Shown in pieces: positions 46,141 to 57,305 of a stretch of DNA of 64,000 nt (its first letter is position 1; each line of letters begins with the position of its first letter). The DNA is from Rhizomys pruinosus (lineage: Eukaryota; Chordata; Mammalia; Rodentia; Spalacidae): the NCBI GenBank assembly GCA_009823505.1, contig VZQC01006288.1, forward strand, positions 186,001 through 250,000, given 5' to 3'. The notes under the pieces are model-generated. The model was not told the DNA's origin, ran no database searches, and worked only from the letters and a program-made list of their open reading frames with translations. Both the position numbers and the translations under genes were made by a program.

Positions 46141-46614
46141 TGTAAAAATATGAACTATTCTCAAGCAGGGGAAAAAAAAGAGTTTAAAGTATTACTCAGT
46201 GTTGCCAAGACTAAAATAAAGCCCCAGTCTTTATGCAGGGCCAGCAAAAGCAAACCAGCATAGACTTTTAGCAAAACAAGTGGGCAGTCTATGGGCAGAG
46301 CCAGAAAAATCTCCAGCCCTTCAGTGCAGCCATTTCATTTCTGAGAATCCAGCATCAGGAAACAGAAAGCAAGTCATGTCCACCTTCTTGCTTACAACAG
46401 TGACACTCTTTCCAATAGTAGAAAGCTTCAAACAAGATCAATGCAGAAAGCTGGGGGCGTAGCTCTGGACCAGGGCACTAGCCTGTTATGTATGTAAAGC
46501 CCTGGGGGACAAGCCCAAACAGCAACAAAAAAGAAACAAAAGTAAGGAATAATAGCCTAATCAGTAACAAAACAAATTAGAGGACTATCGTCTATGCACT
46601 GAAAATGATGAAGA
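46141..46614. other. intronic sequence, no gene
   Basis: A short ID-like fragment may lie at 46449-46515 (AGCTGGGGGCGTAGCTC, AAGCCCTGGGGGACAAG). Otherwise nothing. Confidence 0.4.
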
Positions 46615-46615
46615 G

Positions 46616-46822
46616 GGGCTGGAGAGATGGCTGAGCTGTTAAGAGCACTTATTGCTCTTGCAGAGGAACAGGGTTTGAGTAGCTAATAACTGTCTCTGTA
46701 ACTTCAATTCAAAGGGGATCTGACGCCTTCTTCTGGCCTCTAAGGGCATTGCATCCATAGGAGTACTTCCATACATGCAGGCAAAATGCTCATACATGTA
46801 AAGTAAGAATACATACGTTTTA
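46616..46822 (+). mobile_element. B2/B3-type SINE
   Basis: GGGGCTGGAGAGATGGCTGAG head; flanked by AAAATGATGAAGA on both sides. Confidence 0.9.
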
Positions 46823-46835
46823 AAAATGATGAAGA

Positions 46836-46985
46836 AGCTGGGTATGGTAATGCACACCTTTAATCCTAACACTCAGGAAGCAGAAGCAAGAAGATCTCTA
46901 TGAGACTGAGGGTACCCTGAACTACATAGTGAGTTCCAAGCTATCTGGGGCTATAGGGAGATCCTATCTCAAAAAAAAAAAAAAG
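46836..46985 (+). mobile_element. B1 SINE
   Basis: GCTGGGTATGGTAATGCACACC, TACATAGTGAGTTCCAAGC, GGGAGATCCTATCTC, A tail. Confidence 0.92.
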
Positions 46986-48391
46986 ATGAAGAAAGATGAA
47001 AAGAGGAAATGATAACACGATGTAACACGAGAATGCTTAAAATGAGAGATGGAATGCCCATGGTTCCAATGAAAAGCTTTGCTGCTACCATTTGGAAGGG
47101 AAGAAATTGAAGCACTAACGGGCTAAAGAAATATCTTTAATTCTCCCAATGGATAAAGTTTAGAATATTCTGGAAACTTTCCTAAAATCACACAGTCCCC
47201 AGAGGAGAGCTCATAGTCGATGGTCTTCTTCCAAAGCTCACACTCAGCTCCTAGACTGGAAGGGAATGTGAAAGAAATTTAAAGTGAAAGTATAATTTCT
47301 GTTAGAAAAAAACGAGACTTTTCTTCCTGTCCTTTATTGTCTAAACTTTCAAGCGTTGTTTTTCTCAAATTAAAGCAAAAGCTGGGAAGAACAGCAGGAG
47401 AGAGATGAATATTAATGCATGTGCTTGTGATATAGTGAAAACTTCTACTTATGTTTACATCAAAAGACTATATGTAGGCCTGCAAGGTCTTTACCACACT
47501 TGTGAAGGGCTGGGTGGAAGATGGCCACATGCAAACCACAGTGCTCCAAACCAAACCACACGGCTCCAAGCAGTTGCTGGCAGAACCCTTTTTTAAAACA
47601 CTCTCCACCACCTCTTCCCATTCCTGTACAAATTCTAAAATCCTGGAACTCTACACATAGAAGACACACTCCATCACAGAAGTCACTAATGTCACGGCTG
47701 CCACTGACGGAGCTGGGGCTGGAGCTTGAAGCTAGCTGCTAATCCTTCACAAACTTCTCATGGGCTGAATGCTGCCAGCTAGCTGATGATAGTCTACATT
47801 CACTGCAATTCAAAAGCACACCATGTCCTAGAAATGACAGCTCCATATACTTAACGAGTGAGTGCTGAATGCTCTTTAACGCTGAGCTGATGGTGGAGCT
47901 CACACATTCTACTGCACTTGAAACTCAAATTGCAAATGTTAGATTTCCAGCAATCTTAACCAGAGAGACACTGAAACAGACCTACTACTTTTCAACAACA
48001 GTTCTGGGAAAAAAAAGAAAGGAAAAGGAAAAAAAGGAGAACGGTCTAATGGTTTAATCAGAAAAAAAATATATAGGTAGTAAACAAAATTAAATATAAA
48101 CCCCAAGAATACCCAATTTTCTCCTCCCTAAAATTCAAGCAGCTGAGTCTAGCCCCAGAGTACACAAGGAGGGAGTAGCTGGCTCCCATGGGTGGGCTCC
48201 ACACACAGTGCTCCTTCCTGTGTGTCAACAGAGTGAGCCTCAAATCCCAGGAAAGGCGCTGATAGAAGTTCAAGTTCTTATCCTCTCTGAGTTTATTTCA
48301 TCAGCTGGCTTCTAGAGCCACAGGAGGTTCAGAGCCAGAGCGCAGAGTCCTCCCGATAGAGGCGTCACATGGCCGGGTTCCCAAAGCCTAC
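46986..48391. other. intronic sequence, no gene
   Basis: Nothing recognised. A-rich patch at 48008-48072. Confidence 0.45.
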
Positions 48392-48404
48392 AAAAAAAGC
48401 CAAG

Positions 48405-48568
48405 TGGATGCTGGGGATCGAACCCGGGTCCTCTGCAAGAGCGGTCGGCGCTCTTAACCGCTAGGCCATCTCTCCGCGGCATTGCACGACACGGGTGCAC
48501 AAACTTGCATGCAGACAGTACATTCATACACATATAGAAATAAATAAAATTAATAAAAAAATTAAAAA
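48405..48568 (+). mobile_element. B2/B3-type SINE with inverted 5' part
   Basis: 48405-48474 is the SINE head in reverse (GGGGATCGAACCCGGGTCC, GCTCTTAACCGCTAGGCC). It joins at CATCTCTCC|GCGGCATTGC to the SINE 3' half in forward sense (48475 on) with an A-rich tail. About 80 bp of middle are missing. The whole is flanked by AAAAAAAGCCAAG (48392-48404 and 48569-48581). Confidence 0.9.
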
Positions 48569-48581
48569 AAAAAAAGCCAAG

Positions 48582-49387
48582 ATGCATGGTTTCGTGGAAG
48601 CTGTCCATCAGAAAAGCCAGTGTCACAGCTCCTGGTACCGCCCACCTGCCAGGGTGCCAGGAGGATGAGACTGGGCCAAGTCCACTGCTGAGATGAATTC
48701 CAGGGAAGAGGAACTGACAGCAGAGCAGGGGGCACGATCGGCCTGGACACCCCAGCTTCTCTGCTCACCCAAGTGCCTCCCATCCTGTAGATGATCCCCA
48801 CCCGAGCTCAGGCACATGTCAGCAGTAAAAATGGATAAGAGGCTAAAGAGGGAGCAGATGGAGAGGCAGAGACCAGACCTGCTAATACCCATGATGCCCC
48901 AGTGAACGCCCAGGCAATGTCCATCCACAGAGCAGAGATGAAGAAGCAAAGGCACCGGTTCAGTATCCACCCTGTGCTGGACACTGACATGGCGCTAGCC
49001 ATGTCAGCCATCAAGAGAACTCCACCACAATTGAAAGTGTCTCCAGCCTGAAACTCAGGCAGCCAGGTCTGCTCCCTGCTGGATGAGAGACAGTACAGTA
49101 CAGAACCCCCGAGGTTCACAGTTGCTCCTGTGTGGAGTGAGGACGAGGGCAGCACTCAGGGAAAAGGTCCATCCTGGACGCTGATGTGAGTTTCCTCTGC
49201 TTACCAAGTTGGGGCTCCCCCACCACCCCAACTCTTCTGTGAGATCACACAGCCCAGGGAAAAAGGGGCAGCTGGCCCACCAGCTTACAGCAAACAGAGG
49301 GTACCAGCTCAAAGCCAGGTCAGGGCCTCCTGCTGTTGGCCTGGAAACCCACCCTCACCGCCCCAGCCCACCCAGGCGGCCACTCAC
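48582..49387. other. intron next to exon 2
   Basis: Low-repeat sequence on the donor side of exon 2. Overlapping minus-strand open frames at 48623-49155 have no recognisable domain. Confidence 0.45.
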
Positions 49388-49534
49388 GGCATTCCTTCTC
49401 GTCACTCTTGTCGAAGCAGTCGGGCAGCCCATCGCACTGCCAGGCGCCTGGAATGCATCGCCCGTTGCTGCACATGAAGTTTCCCGGGATGTTGCACTCG
49501 TTGGTGAAGTTGTTCCCAGGGAGCAGCTGGCTCT
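49388..49534 (-). CDS. LDLRAD3: LDLRAD3 exon 2: LDL-receptor class A domain 1
   Basis: This exon encodes the first LDLa module of LDLRAD3, a single-pass type I membrane protein. Family knowledge: LDLRAD3 has three extracellular LDLa repeats and a cytoplasmic tail with PPxY motifs that recruits Nedd4/Itch-type ubiquitin ligases. The 147 bp give 49 codons. Cysteines fall at residues 14, 22, 27, 34, 40 and 49, the six needed for one LDLa fold. The acidic motif [13 protein letters not shown] (34-46) supplies the calcium ligands (D35, D39, D45, E46), and NFT at 9-11 is an N-glycosylation sequon. The minus strand shows a pyrimidine tract and acag just before the exon (AG at 49536-49535) and the donor GTGAGT right after it (from 49387). 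Both ends are phase 1, as usual for shuffled LDLa exons. The open frame runs a little into both introns, but those residues are not coding. The segment shows no defect. The name rests on remembered similarity; LDLa character alone would be certain. Confidence 0.93.
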
Positions 49535-49814
49535 CTGTGGGAGAGAGGGGACAGGTGATAAGAAGGCACAAGGACCACAGCAAGGGCCTAGGCCCTGGCC
49601 TAACCGGGAAGGCTGCTGTTCAGCACAGGGAGACCTGCAGTGGTTATGTTTGCCTCTTCAGCTCTCAATTTCCTCACTTACGAAATGGACTGATGACCTG
49701 ACCCACTTCAGTGCAGGGAGTCCCAAGAGGACTAGCTGAGAAACACAGGGGGGAGCACTCAGAGTCCAGCATGTAAGAGATGCCCACCTCTGTCCTAAAG
49801 ATTGTGGAAAAGGG

Positions 49815-49992
49815 GTCTGGAGAGATGGTTCAGTGATTAAGAGCATATAACCCAAGGACTCTAGTTCAGTTCCTAGCACCCATGTCAGGTAGCTCACAGC
49901 CATCCATAATTCCAGTTCCAAGGGACCAAACACCCTCCTTTGACTGCCATGTGCATCCACAGGCATGTGTTCATAGACATACGCAAACGCAA

Positions 49993-50030
<38 letters not shown>
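49815..50030 (+). mobile_element. B2/B3-type SINE with (CA)n tail
   Basis: GGTCTGGAGAGATGGTTCAG head, CATCCATAATTCCAGTTCCA centre, (CA)n 49994-50028. Confidence 0.85.
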
Positions 50031-50031
<1 letters not shown>

Positions 50032-51550
50032 GGGGAAGGGGATTAAAAAATCATCTGTGAAAAAAAAATAGATTGATAAGAAAACCCAAATGCTCTTTCC
50101 TAGCCAGCAGTAGCTGCTGAAAATTCAAGTCCAGATAGGAATGTACACTGAACCCCATGGTCTTCAACAGCAGTGCCCTGGGAAAATCAAACCCACAGCC
50201 CCTACAATCAGAGTCCTTGAGATCCGGCCAAGTTGTTAGGAACACTGGGAGATCATTTCCCACCAGGAAACAGGGTCCTCAGTCTACAAATCCCCCTGCC
50301 GAAAGTTGTGCGGGTAGGGAAGGCCAAGATGAAACCGGAAGTCAGGCCTGAATTCAACCCCCAGGAGGCTACCCTCATCACTATCCCACTAAGAATTATC
50401 GGAGCTTTAGAACCTACCCTTAGGCAGGAAGTAAATAAGGACCTGATGGTGGCAGGTAGGGAGGGGACAGGGCTCCTCCACTTTGAACCATGGGGGCGGA
50501 TTTTCCAGGTAGCCAAGATCTGATGGGTCAGATCAAGCCAGCCAGTGTGCGCAAAGGCTGGGAGATAAGGAGCGGCCGGGAACTAAAACGGTCTCAGAGA
50601 TAGGGAGGAAAGGCCAGTCTGCAGCAAGCGAAGCTCCTGCCCCCATCTTGAGTCATTCAGTAAACAGTTACTGGACATTTATGACTAGACAGTTGCACTT
50701 TGCAGTAGAGACGCAAGGCTAGAGCTCCTTCCGAGCTGGAACTGGACACATGCATACTAACGACTTTACTGACACTACAGTGATAAGAACGTGGCCCTGT
50801 AGACCTGTGAGAGATCAAGGCCTCTGATCCTCTTTCACAAGCTTTGCCAAAGGAAGGCATCTCTAGATTAGTACTCAGATCCTTCTTCACGCTCGTTCCC
50901 ATGCCACCCGGCTTGCTATGAGTTGTTCTTTCGCCTAGAACGCCCTTCAACCCACTGGGTCTCCTAAGTAAACTGCTGCTCACCGGTTAGCACAGAACTT
51001 CTCTGTTCCCTTCTCTCTGGAATGTTCCCCTGCTTTTCCAAGCACGGATAAGCACTTACATTGTTGTCTGGTAATGCTACTGCTGAGGTGGTACTAAAAA
51101 TACCAATAGGAACAGTCATAGCCACGGGCTAGCAGTACCACACCAGACCTAGTGTGGTAGAGATTCCCTTAGAGACCATCCGCCACAGTACTAAATTTGC
51201 AATATACATACGTACCTCCCTTCTGAAATAAGTATCTACAGTTCACTGGCAAACTCCAAAAGAGACACTACAGAAAAGGCTCCACTCAGCCCAGAAACAT
51301 CACAGCCCCTGATCCCTTGCTCACACATCACTCCTGCAGCCCCCCCACCCCCATCACTCCAGCCACAACTCCAGTTCAAGCAGCTACCAACCTCTGTGAG
51401 GATCAGAGCTAGCTACATCCCCAACTGGGTCTCCTTGCCTCCCAGCTTATCCCCTCCACCCCATCCATAATTCTTCCTTCTTTAACTAGAAGGATCTTCC
51501 GTTTACAAACGGTGCATCAACCATGACATCTCCTTACTTTATGAAGGCAC
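50031..51550. other. low-repeat intron
   Basis: No element or gene recognised. An open frame at 50157-50523 looks random. Confidence 0.45.
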
Positions 51551-51552
51551 TG

Positions 51553-51870
51553 AATGACAGGCTCTGTTGGTAAAGTACTTGACATGCAAACATGGGGACC
51601 TGAGTTCAAGCCCCCAAACCCACAGACCAAAAAAAAAAAAAATGGGTGGTAGCACGTGACTATAATCCCAGCTCTGAGAGGCAGAGACAGGCGGATCCTT
51701 GAAGTTTCCTGACCAGCTAGCCTAGTCCCACTTGGCGAGGTCCAGGCCACCGACACATCATGTCTCAAAAAACAAGGCAGACAGCATTTGAGGAACAACT
51801 GCTAAAGTTATTTTCTGGCCTTAACTCACACATGCATGCATACATGCCTGTGCACATTCCCACATAAACA
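51553..51870 (+). mobile_element. Composite SINE (tRNA head plus B1-like, B4/RSINE1 type)
   Basis: CTCTGTTGGTAAAGTACTTG, GACCTGAGTTCAAGCCCC, then TATAATCCCAGCTCTGAGAGG and a CACACATGCATGCATAC tail. Confidence 0.75.
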
Positions 51871-51913
51871 TGAAAGCAGAGCGAGAAGGGTGGGTACTAA
51901 ATAGCTTCCAGGT

Positions 51914-52121
51914 GTTTTTTATTTTTTTTATTTTGATGTGCAGGTATATGTATGCTTGTGTGAATTTATGTGTACTATGTGCACACAGGAGCTCACGGAG
52001 GCCAGAAGAAGGCACTGGATCCCCTGGCTGCAAGGTAGCATCTGAGTGATGGGAACTCAGCCCAGGTCCCCTGCAAGAGCAGTAAGTGCTCTTAACTACT
52101 GAACTAGGATTTCAATCCCCT
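51914..52121 (-). mobile_element. B2/B3-type SINE, diverged
   Basis: Reversed: GCCAGAAGAAGGCACTGGATCC, GGTCCCCTGCAAGAGCAGTAAG, TAACTACTGAACTAGG. Confidence 0.75.
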
Positions 52122-54104
52122 CTCCCCAATCTTCTTTATGCAGAATTCAAGGCAATCAAGAAAGATTCCAGTACAGAGGTGGGAATTCCAGGGGGTGGGT
52201 TATAAAGCCCTACAGGTTAAGAGACCAGTGTTAGCAAAGACTTGTGCAGGAAGGCACAGCACGGAACATGGGTATGAAATAAAAGGGAGGCAGTTCTTTC
52301 TGACTGGTAGGAATTATAAATACACTGTGCTTCCTTCTCGCAGTCTACCATCTGAACCAGGCCACCAGTCCAGTCCTCCAACACAGGACTTCCTCTGAAG
52401 ACAGCTCCAGAAAGTCACCATTAATCCTGCAATGACTTCATTATCTCCCAGTGAGGGATCTGGATGCTCACTGGGGGAGGAAGGAGCCCAGAAGAGCAGT
52501 CACATGTTGGTTTCTAGCCAGACAGCACATGCTCAGCCCCGAAACCCCACACGCTCCAACTATTTGAGAACAACTGCTCCCAGTCTCACAGCTAGCAGGG
52601 AACTCAGGCCTGTGGAATGCAGTACTGTCGCTCTGTTCCATTTGGACATCACTTACACTGGCTTTTGTGGAGCTCAGTCCTTGAGGCAGACCTGCGGAAA
52701 AGTCACTACGACCGTGAAATCTTGTTCTGATAATCAGATTTCCAGAACCAGAAAATTGGCCAGATTAGATTCCAAAGACATTGCTCTGAGCATCAATAAG
52801 GCTGGCAACACATGGACTTGAAGAATGACTGGGTGGAGGTAGAGACTAAATACCCCATCTGTTACAAATGCCCTGCCGGCCCTGTGGTACCCTGCCTGCT
52901 GGATAACCACAGACACAAACTCTGCACTCTTCTGAGTAGCTCTGTCATGCTTGGGGGGCGGGGGGGGGCAGACTGATGCCTTAGGGAAGTCGCATCATCA
53001 AATGCAAGAACAGAAAGAGAAACTGAGGCAAAGAGATCTGCTTGATTCTGTCTTACAAACCTTCCTCAAACTCATCTGAGCTGCTTCACTGAACCAGCAG
53101 TACCCAAGCCGGGGTACCATGATCTCTTGTCCCTTCTCAGCCAGCAGTCTGCACAGGGAAGACTTCTGTCTCTATGGGAACACATGTCAAGGCCAGGAGG
53201 AGGCACTTTTAGCTGTCATGATTTAGGGTAGGGTGCTATGGCAAAGGCCAAGAATATCACTTTGTATGGAAAGGTCTGGAACTTCACAAACGTGCAGCTT
53301 TGACTGTTGGGAATGACAAGGATATTGTATTACTATTATCCCATTCTACCACCCAGAGAGAAGTCACAACACAGAGCCATCTGGCCTGACGCGTCACTAG
53401 TGCTGAGGCCGAGTAATCCCTGTTTAAACCAATCTGCTACTTACCACTTCTCACTCCTTACTCTTCCTTCTCCTCACACAGAGCGAGTGTTTCAAATGCA
53501 GTTGATGGAGTCTCTGTGCTCTTAGGATGAATGGGAAGTCATGTACAGTTTACCGAGTCCAGCGTGACCCTGCTCCCGGAGCCCCTACAACTTCCTTTGG
53601 AACCACTTTCTCTTTTTTTTAATATTTTTTTTCATTTTAAAAAAATAAGTAATCATTTATGAGTACAAGCATCCTTCATGTAAAACCAATTTGCAAGCAG
53701 TTGTGCCCAAACCCACACAGCCCAAGGGTCCCACCATCCAGCTGGGGGGCTTGTATGTTCAATCAAGTTGATCAAATAAGTGTCCAGTCTATATTGCTGT
53801 AGTTTCACCATTCACCCCAATCACAGCCCTTACATTCTACCATGCCTCCTCTTCCACAGATTGTTCCCTAGGCTTAGAGAAGGGGCACAGGTAGATGAGA
53901 AGCAAAACAATCTACTTTCTCTGGAGCTGTCATTTTGGACTCTGGTCAATTCTGGCTGTTTCCTTTCACGGGCTGACAGTTTGTCCAGGAATAACCTTTC
54001 AGTCCTACTAATGAAGCACAGGCATTTAGATACATAGGTATTTAAACAGTACTAATTGTTATGGTAGGTTATTTTGGTATAGACACAGATATTTGGATGG
54101 TATG
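52122..54104. other. low-repeat intron
   Basis: G run at 52952-52969 and T/A-rich stretch at 53610-53660. No gene or element assigned. Confidence 0.45.
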
Positions 54105-54512
54105 TGTGCTGGATAGCTTTAGTGTCAACTTGACACACCTGGGTTGAGGGAGCCTCAACTGGGAAATTGGCTCCATTGGACTGGCCTGTGGCCACGTCTG
54201 TGGAGTATTGTCTTGATTGTTGAGCAATGTGGGAGGGCCCAGCCCACTATGGGTGGCACCACCCTGGGCAGGTTGTTGTGTACCATATAAGAGGTCAGGC
54301 TGGGGATGGGCTAGGGGAGCAAGCCAGTGAACAGCATTCCTCCATGGCCTGTGCTTCAGCTCCTGCCTCCAGGTTCCTGCCCTGAGTTCCTGTCTTGGGA
54401 GCCCTAAGTGATGAACTGTGACCCAGGAGATGTAAGCTGAATAAACCCTTTCCTCCCCAAGTTGGTGTCGGTCAGAGTGTTTTGTCACAGCAATGGAAGA
54501 CAAATTAGAACA
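54105..54512 (+). mobile_element. URR1-type hAT element, complete
   Basis: About 408 bp from GTGCTGGATAGCTTTAGTGTC to TTTTGTCACAGCAATGGAAGACAAATTAG. It serves as the in-window reference for the truncated copies at 1-283, 6480-7562, 14683-15070, 34734-35072 and 40917-41350. Confidence 0.9.
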
Positions 54513-55125
54513 GTATGTTAATCTATGAATTACATTTTTCCCTGTAAAATGTGACAGGGTTTTACTGTGGCTTATAACATCTCCTAACCACTAGAGGATG
54601 TAAGCTTGTGGCATCAGCCGTGGGTTATTCCTCCAAGGAGAGAGCTAACAGCCAATTAGATTTGGGATATACAGACATATGGCTACCACTGCTGCACAGT
54701 ATTTCCAGGCAGGTGAGGTGTAGCTGGTGCTGACGGAGGAGTCTTGCTTGATTCAAGGAGACCTATATTTGCTTTATTGGTTTAGTGGCCTTTGGTAACA
54801 CTCTCTGGTATTCCAGAGACCAACTGTACACTTGCAAGTGCGGTCTCAAAACATCTTTCCCATGCTTACATCAGGTCTTCGACAGCAGGGCCTTATTGCC
54901 TCTCTTCTTGCAGGTATCCCAGTTTACAGGCAAGAAGCCTTTACCTTTGGGGGCGGGGCTTGGCTACCCTGGCCAACATCTCCTTGGTAGAATAATCCAT
55001 TGCTGATATCAGAGCTCTCCTGTGTTAACATATTTTGCTTAAGTGCACAGCTTAAGGAGACTTTAGTATTATATTTGGTTCTGAATAGAGAATAATCCTT
55101 TTCACAGTGGAACCACTTTCTTGAT
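54513..55125. other. intronic sequence, no gene
   Basis: Nothing recognised. Confidence 0.4.
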
Positions 55126-55140
55126 CACACCATTGTCCTT

Positions 55141-55352
55141 TTTTTTTTTTTCCCTTGTGTATGAATGTACTGTCTGCATGTAGGTTTGTGCACCTGTGAC
55201 GTGTAATGCCGGAGGTCAGAAGAGGGTGTCAGATTCCCCTGGAACTGGAGATACAGATGGTTCTCAGCTGCCATGTGGGTGCTGGGGATCGAACCCGGGT
55301 CCTCTGCAAGAGCGGTCAGCACTCTTAACCGCTAGGTCATCTCTCCAGCCTC
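55141..55352 (-). mobile_element. B2/B3-type SINE
   Basis: Reversed copy with a 15-bp target duplication CACACCATTGTCCTT (55126-55140 and 55353-55367). It lacks the internal doublet. Confidence 0.95.
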
Positions 55353-55393
55353 CACACCATTGTCCTTCTAAACATGCTATTTGTTGACCTTGA

Positions 55394-55990
55394 AGATTCT
55401 TCAGGCCACCTGGTGTTTGGGGCCACATTTTGTTCCCCCCGAATTTCTATGTTGAAGATCTAATTGTTAGTGCCTCACAATGGGACTGTATTTAAAGATA
55501 GGGTCTTTATGGGGGCTGGAGAGATAGCCTAGCAGTTAAGAGAACCAACAGCTCTTGCAGAGGACCCAGGTTCGATCCCCAGCACCTACATGGCAGCTAA
55601 GAACCGCCTGCAACTCCAATTCCAGGAGAAGTCCAGTTCCAGGGGAATCTGAGACCCTCTTCTGACCTCTGCGGCATTGCATGACATGGGTGCACAAACC
55701 TACATGCAAACAGTACATTCATACACATACAAAAATAAATCAAATTTAAAAAATAAAGATAGGGCCTTTAAAGAGGTAATAAAGTGAAAATGAAGCCATT
55801 AGAGAGGGCCCTAATTCAGCAGAACTGGTATCTTTACACAAAGAGGAAGTTAGGAGACAGACATCCACAGAGGTAAAACAGCATCAAGATATGGAAAGAA
55901 GGTGGCCATCTGGAAATCAAGAAGGGTGTGAGGAGAAGAAACCAACCTTGTGGACATCTTGACCTCTGACATCCCTAGTTGGAAGATACA
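55394..55990 (+). mobile_element. Ancient mammalian repeat, split by a B2
   Basis: GTTGAAGATCTAATTGTTAG, GGGACTGTATTTAAAGATAGGG, GAGGGCCCTAATTCAGCAGAAC, AGACAGACATCCACAGAGG, TGGACATCTTGACCTCTGAC. Same family as 43196-44015, opposite orientation. Confidence 0.65.
55511..55754 (+). mobile_element. B2/B3-type SINE, young subfamily with internal duplication
   Basis: Target duplication AAAGATAGGGTCTTTA (55494-55509) versus AAAGATAGGGCCTTTA (55755-55770), 15 of 16. Internal doublet present. Confidence 0.95.
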
Positions 55991-57266
55991 GTCACTGACA
56001 CTCTAGCAACACACTCTTATGGGAGTCCTGGCCTCTTCCTGTTCATTCTTTAGAGCCCAGGAAAAAAAATCACTGACTCTGAGATCCCGCCCCAGGCACC
56101 CGACCTGACATTGGTCCACCTACTGGTCACTTTGGTCATGTCCTTTGTTTTCCTGTGTCTCAGTGTGTGCTGATGGTCGCCTCTCCACTATGCTCCCACT
56201 ACACAGAATGCTCCCTCCAGGGACACAGGCTCTGTTTTGTTCAGCTCTGATCCAGGCACCTGCCACCCCCACTCTCCCATAAATATCTCTGACAACTCTA
56301 AGAAGAATACCAGGCATGGCATTACCCCCTTAATCCCATTCCTGGTACTCACCCTGGAAAGTCTCACCACCCTCACCCATCTCCCTAGTATGTGAAGGGG
56401 CTCTGTACATACACAGTCAAAATAAAGGATCTAGGGATGTCTGGACTTGAACAAGTAAATTCTTACCCCAGCTGTCAAAAAGAGGTTAGAAATCTTCTCA
56501 GCCCAACAGCTGGACTTTCTAGTGGATGAGATATTTATCCCATCTCGGTATCTTGGGACACATTTAAAATTAAAAAAAAAAAAATGACAAGCCTAAGTTC
56601 AAAGCTGGCTTGATGGGGTTTTTCCTCCTCTCTTCTCTTTTTCATTAAGCTGAGGAATGAAACAGAGTTGCCTGCTTGCACTGCAGAACATCACTTAACT
56701 GAAAATAACTGCAGCATCTGTGTAAGAATGGAAAAATTAAAGTCAAGCCCTTCCCCACTGGCACTGCTTAAATGCAGCTCTGGCACCCACAACTCTCTGC
56801 TTGATGTGGGGAACAAGACTGGGGCAACTCAAAACTCCAGCAGGGGCTGCGTTCAGCTGGAGTCATCACAGACACTCAGCTAGTGATGCTGAGTTCTCAG
56901 TTGAGAAATGGAAATTTCATTCGGACAGCTGGAGTCTCTGGAGTCTCTACTTGCTCTCCACGTGGCTCCTCTCCCGAGCAGAACCGGTCATGGTGCCGTC
57001 TGAATGAACATCTGCAAACCATCAGCAGGCTCCACTTTCCAATTTCTGCCCAGTAGTCATCATTTTCTTCCTTCACTTCCTGACAGTCTAGGTCTGTGAG
57101 CCCAATGAACAGCAGAACAAGACGTACAAACACATGTGCGCAGCATGCATGCAGCTCAGCCCTTGGGTGTGCACATCTCAAACAGATCTTCTCTAACCCT
57201 ACCCTAAGAGTCAACAGTCTCTTGCAGACAGAATTTAGGGGTCGCTGGTTTCCCATTGACTCACTC

Positions 57267-57269
<3 letters not shown>
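55991..57269. other. low-repeat intron
   Basis: No gene or mobile element recognised. Confidence 0.45.

Positions 57270-57303
<34 letters not shown>
57270..57303 (+). repeat. (CA)n microsatellite
   Basis: About 16 CA units. Confidence 0.96.

Positions 57304-57305
<2 letters not shown>

Larger units (their letters stand above)
1..49387 (-). other. LDLRAD3: LDLRAD3 intron 2 (partial, continues past left edge)
   Basis: This is sequence downstream of the exon 2 donor on the minus strand. I found no second LDLa-encoding exon in it, so it is taken as intron 2. A short exon could have been missed by eye. It is rich in transposable elements and contains an EIF4A1 processed pseudogene in the opposite orientation. 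Confidence 0.65.
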
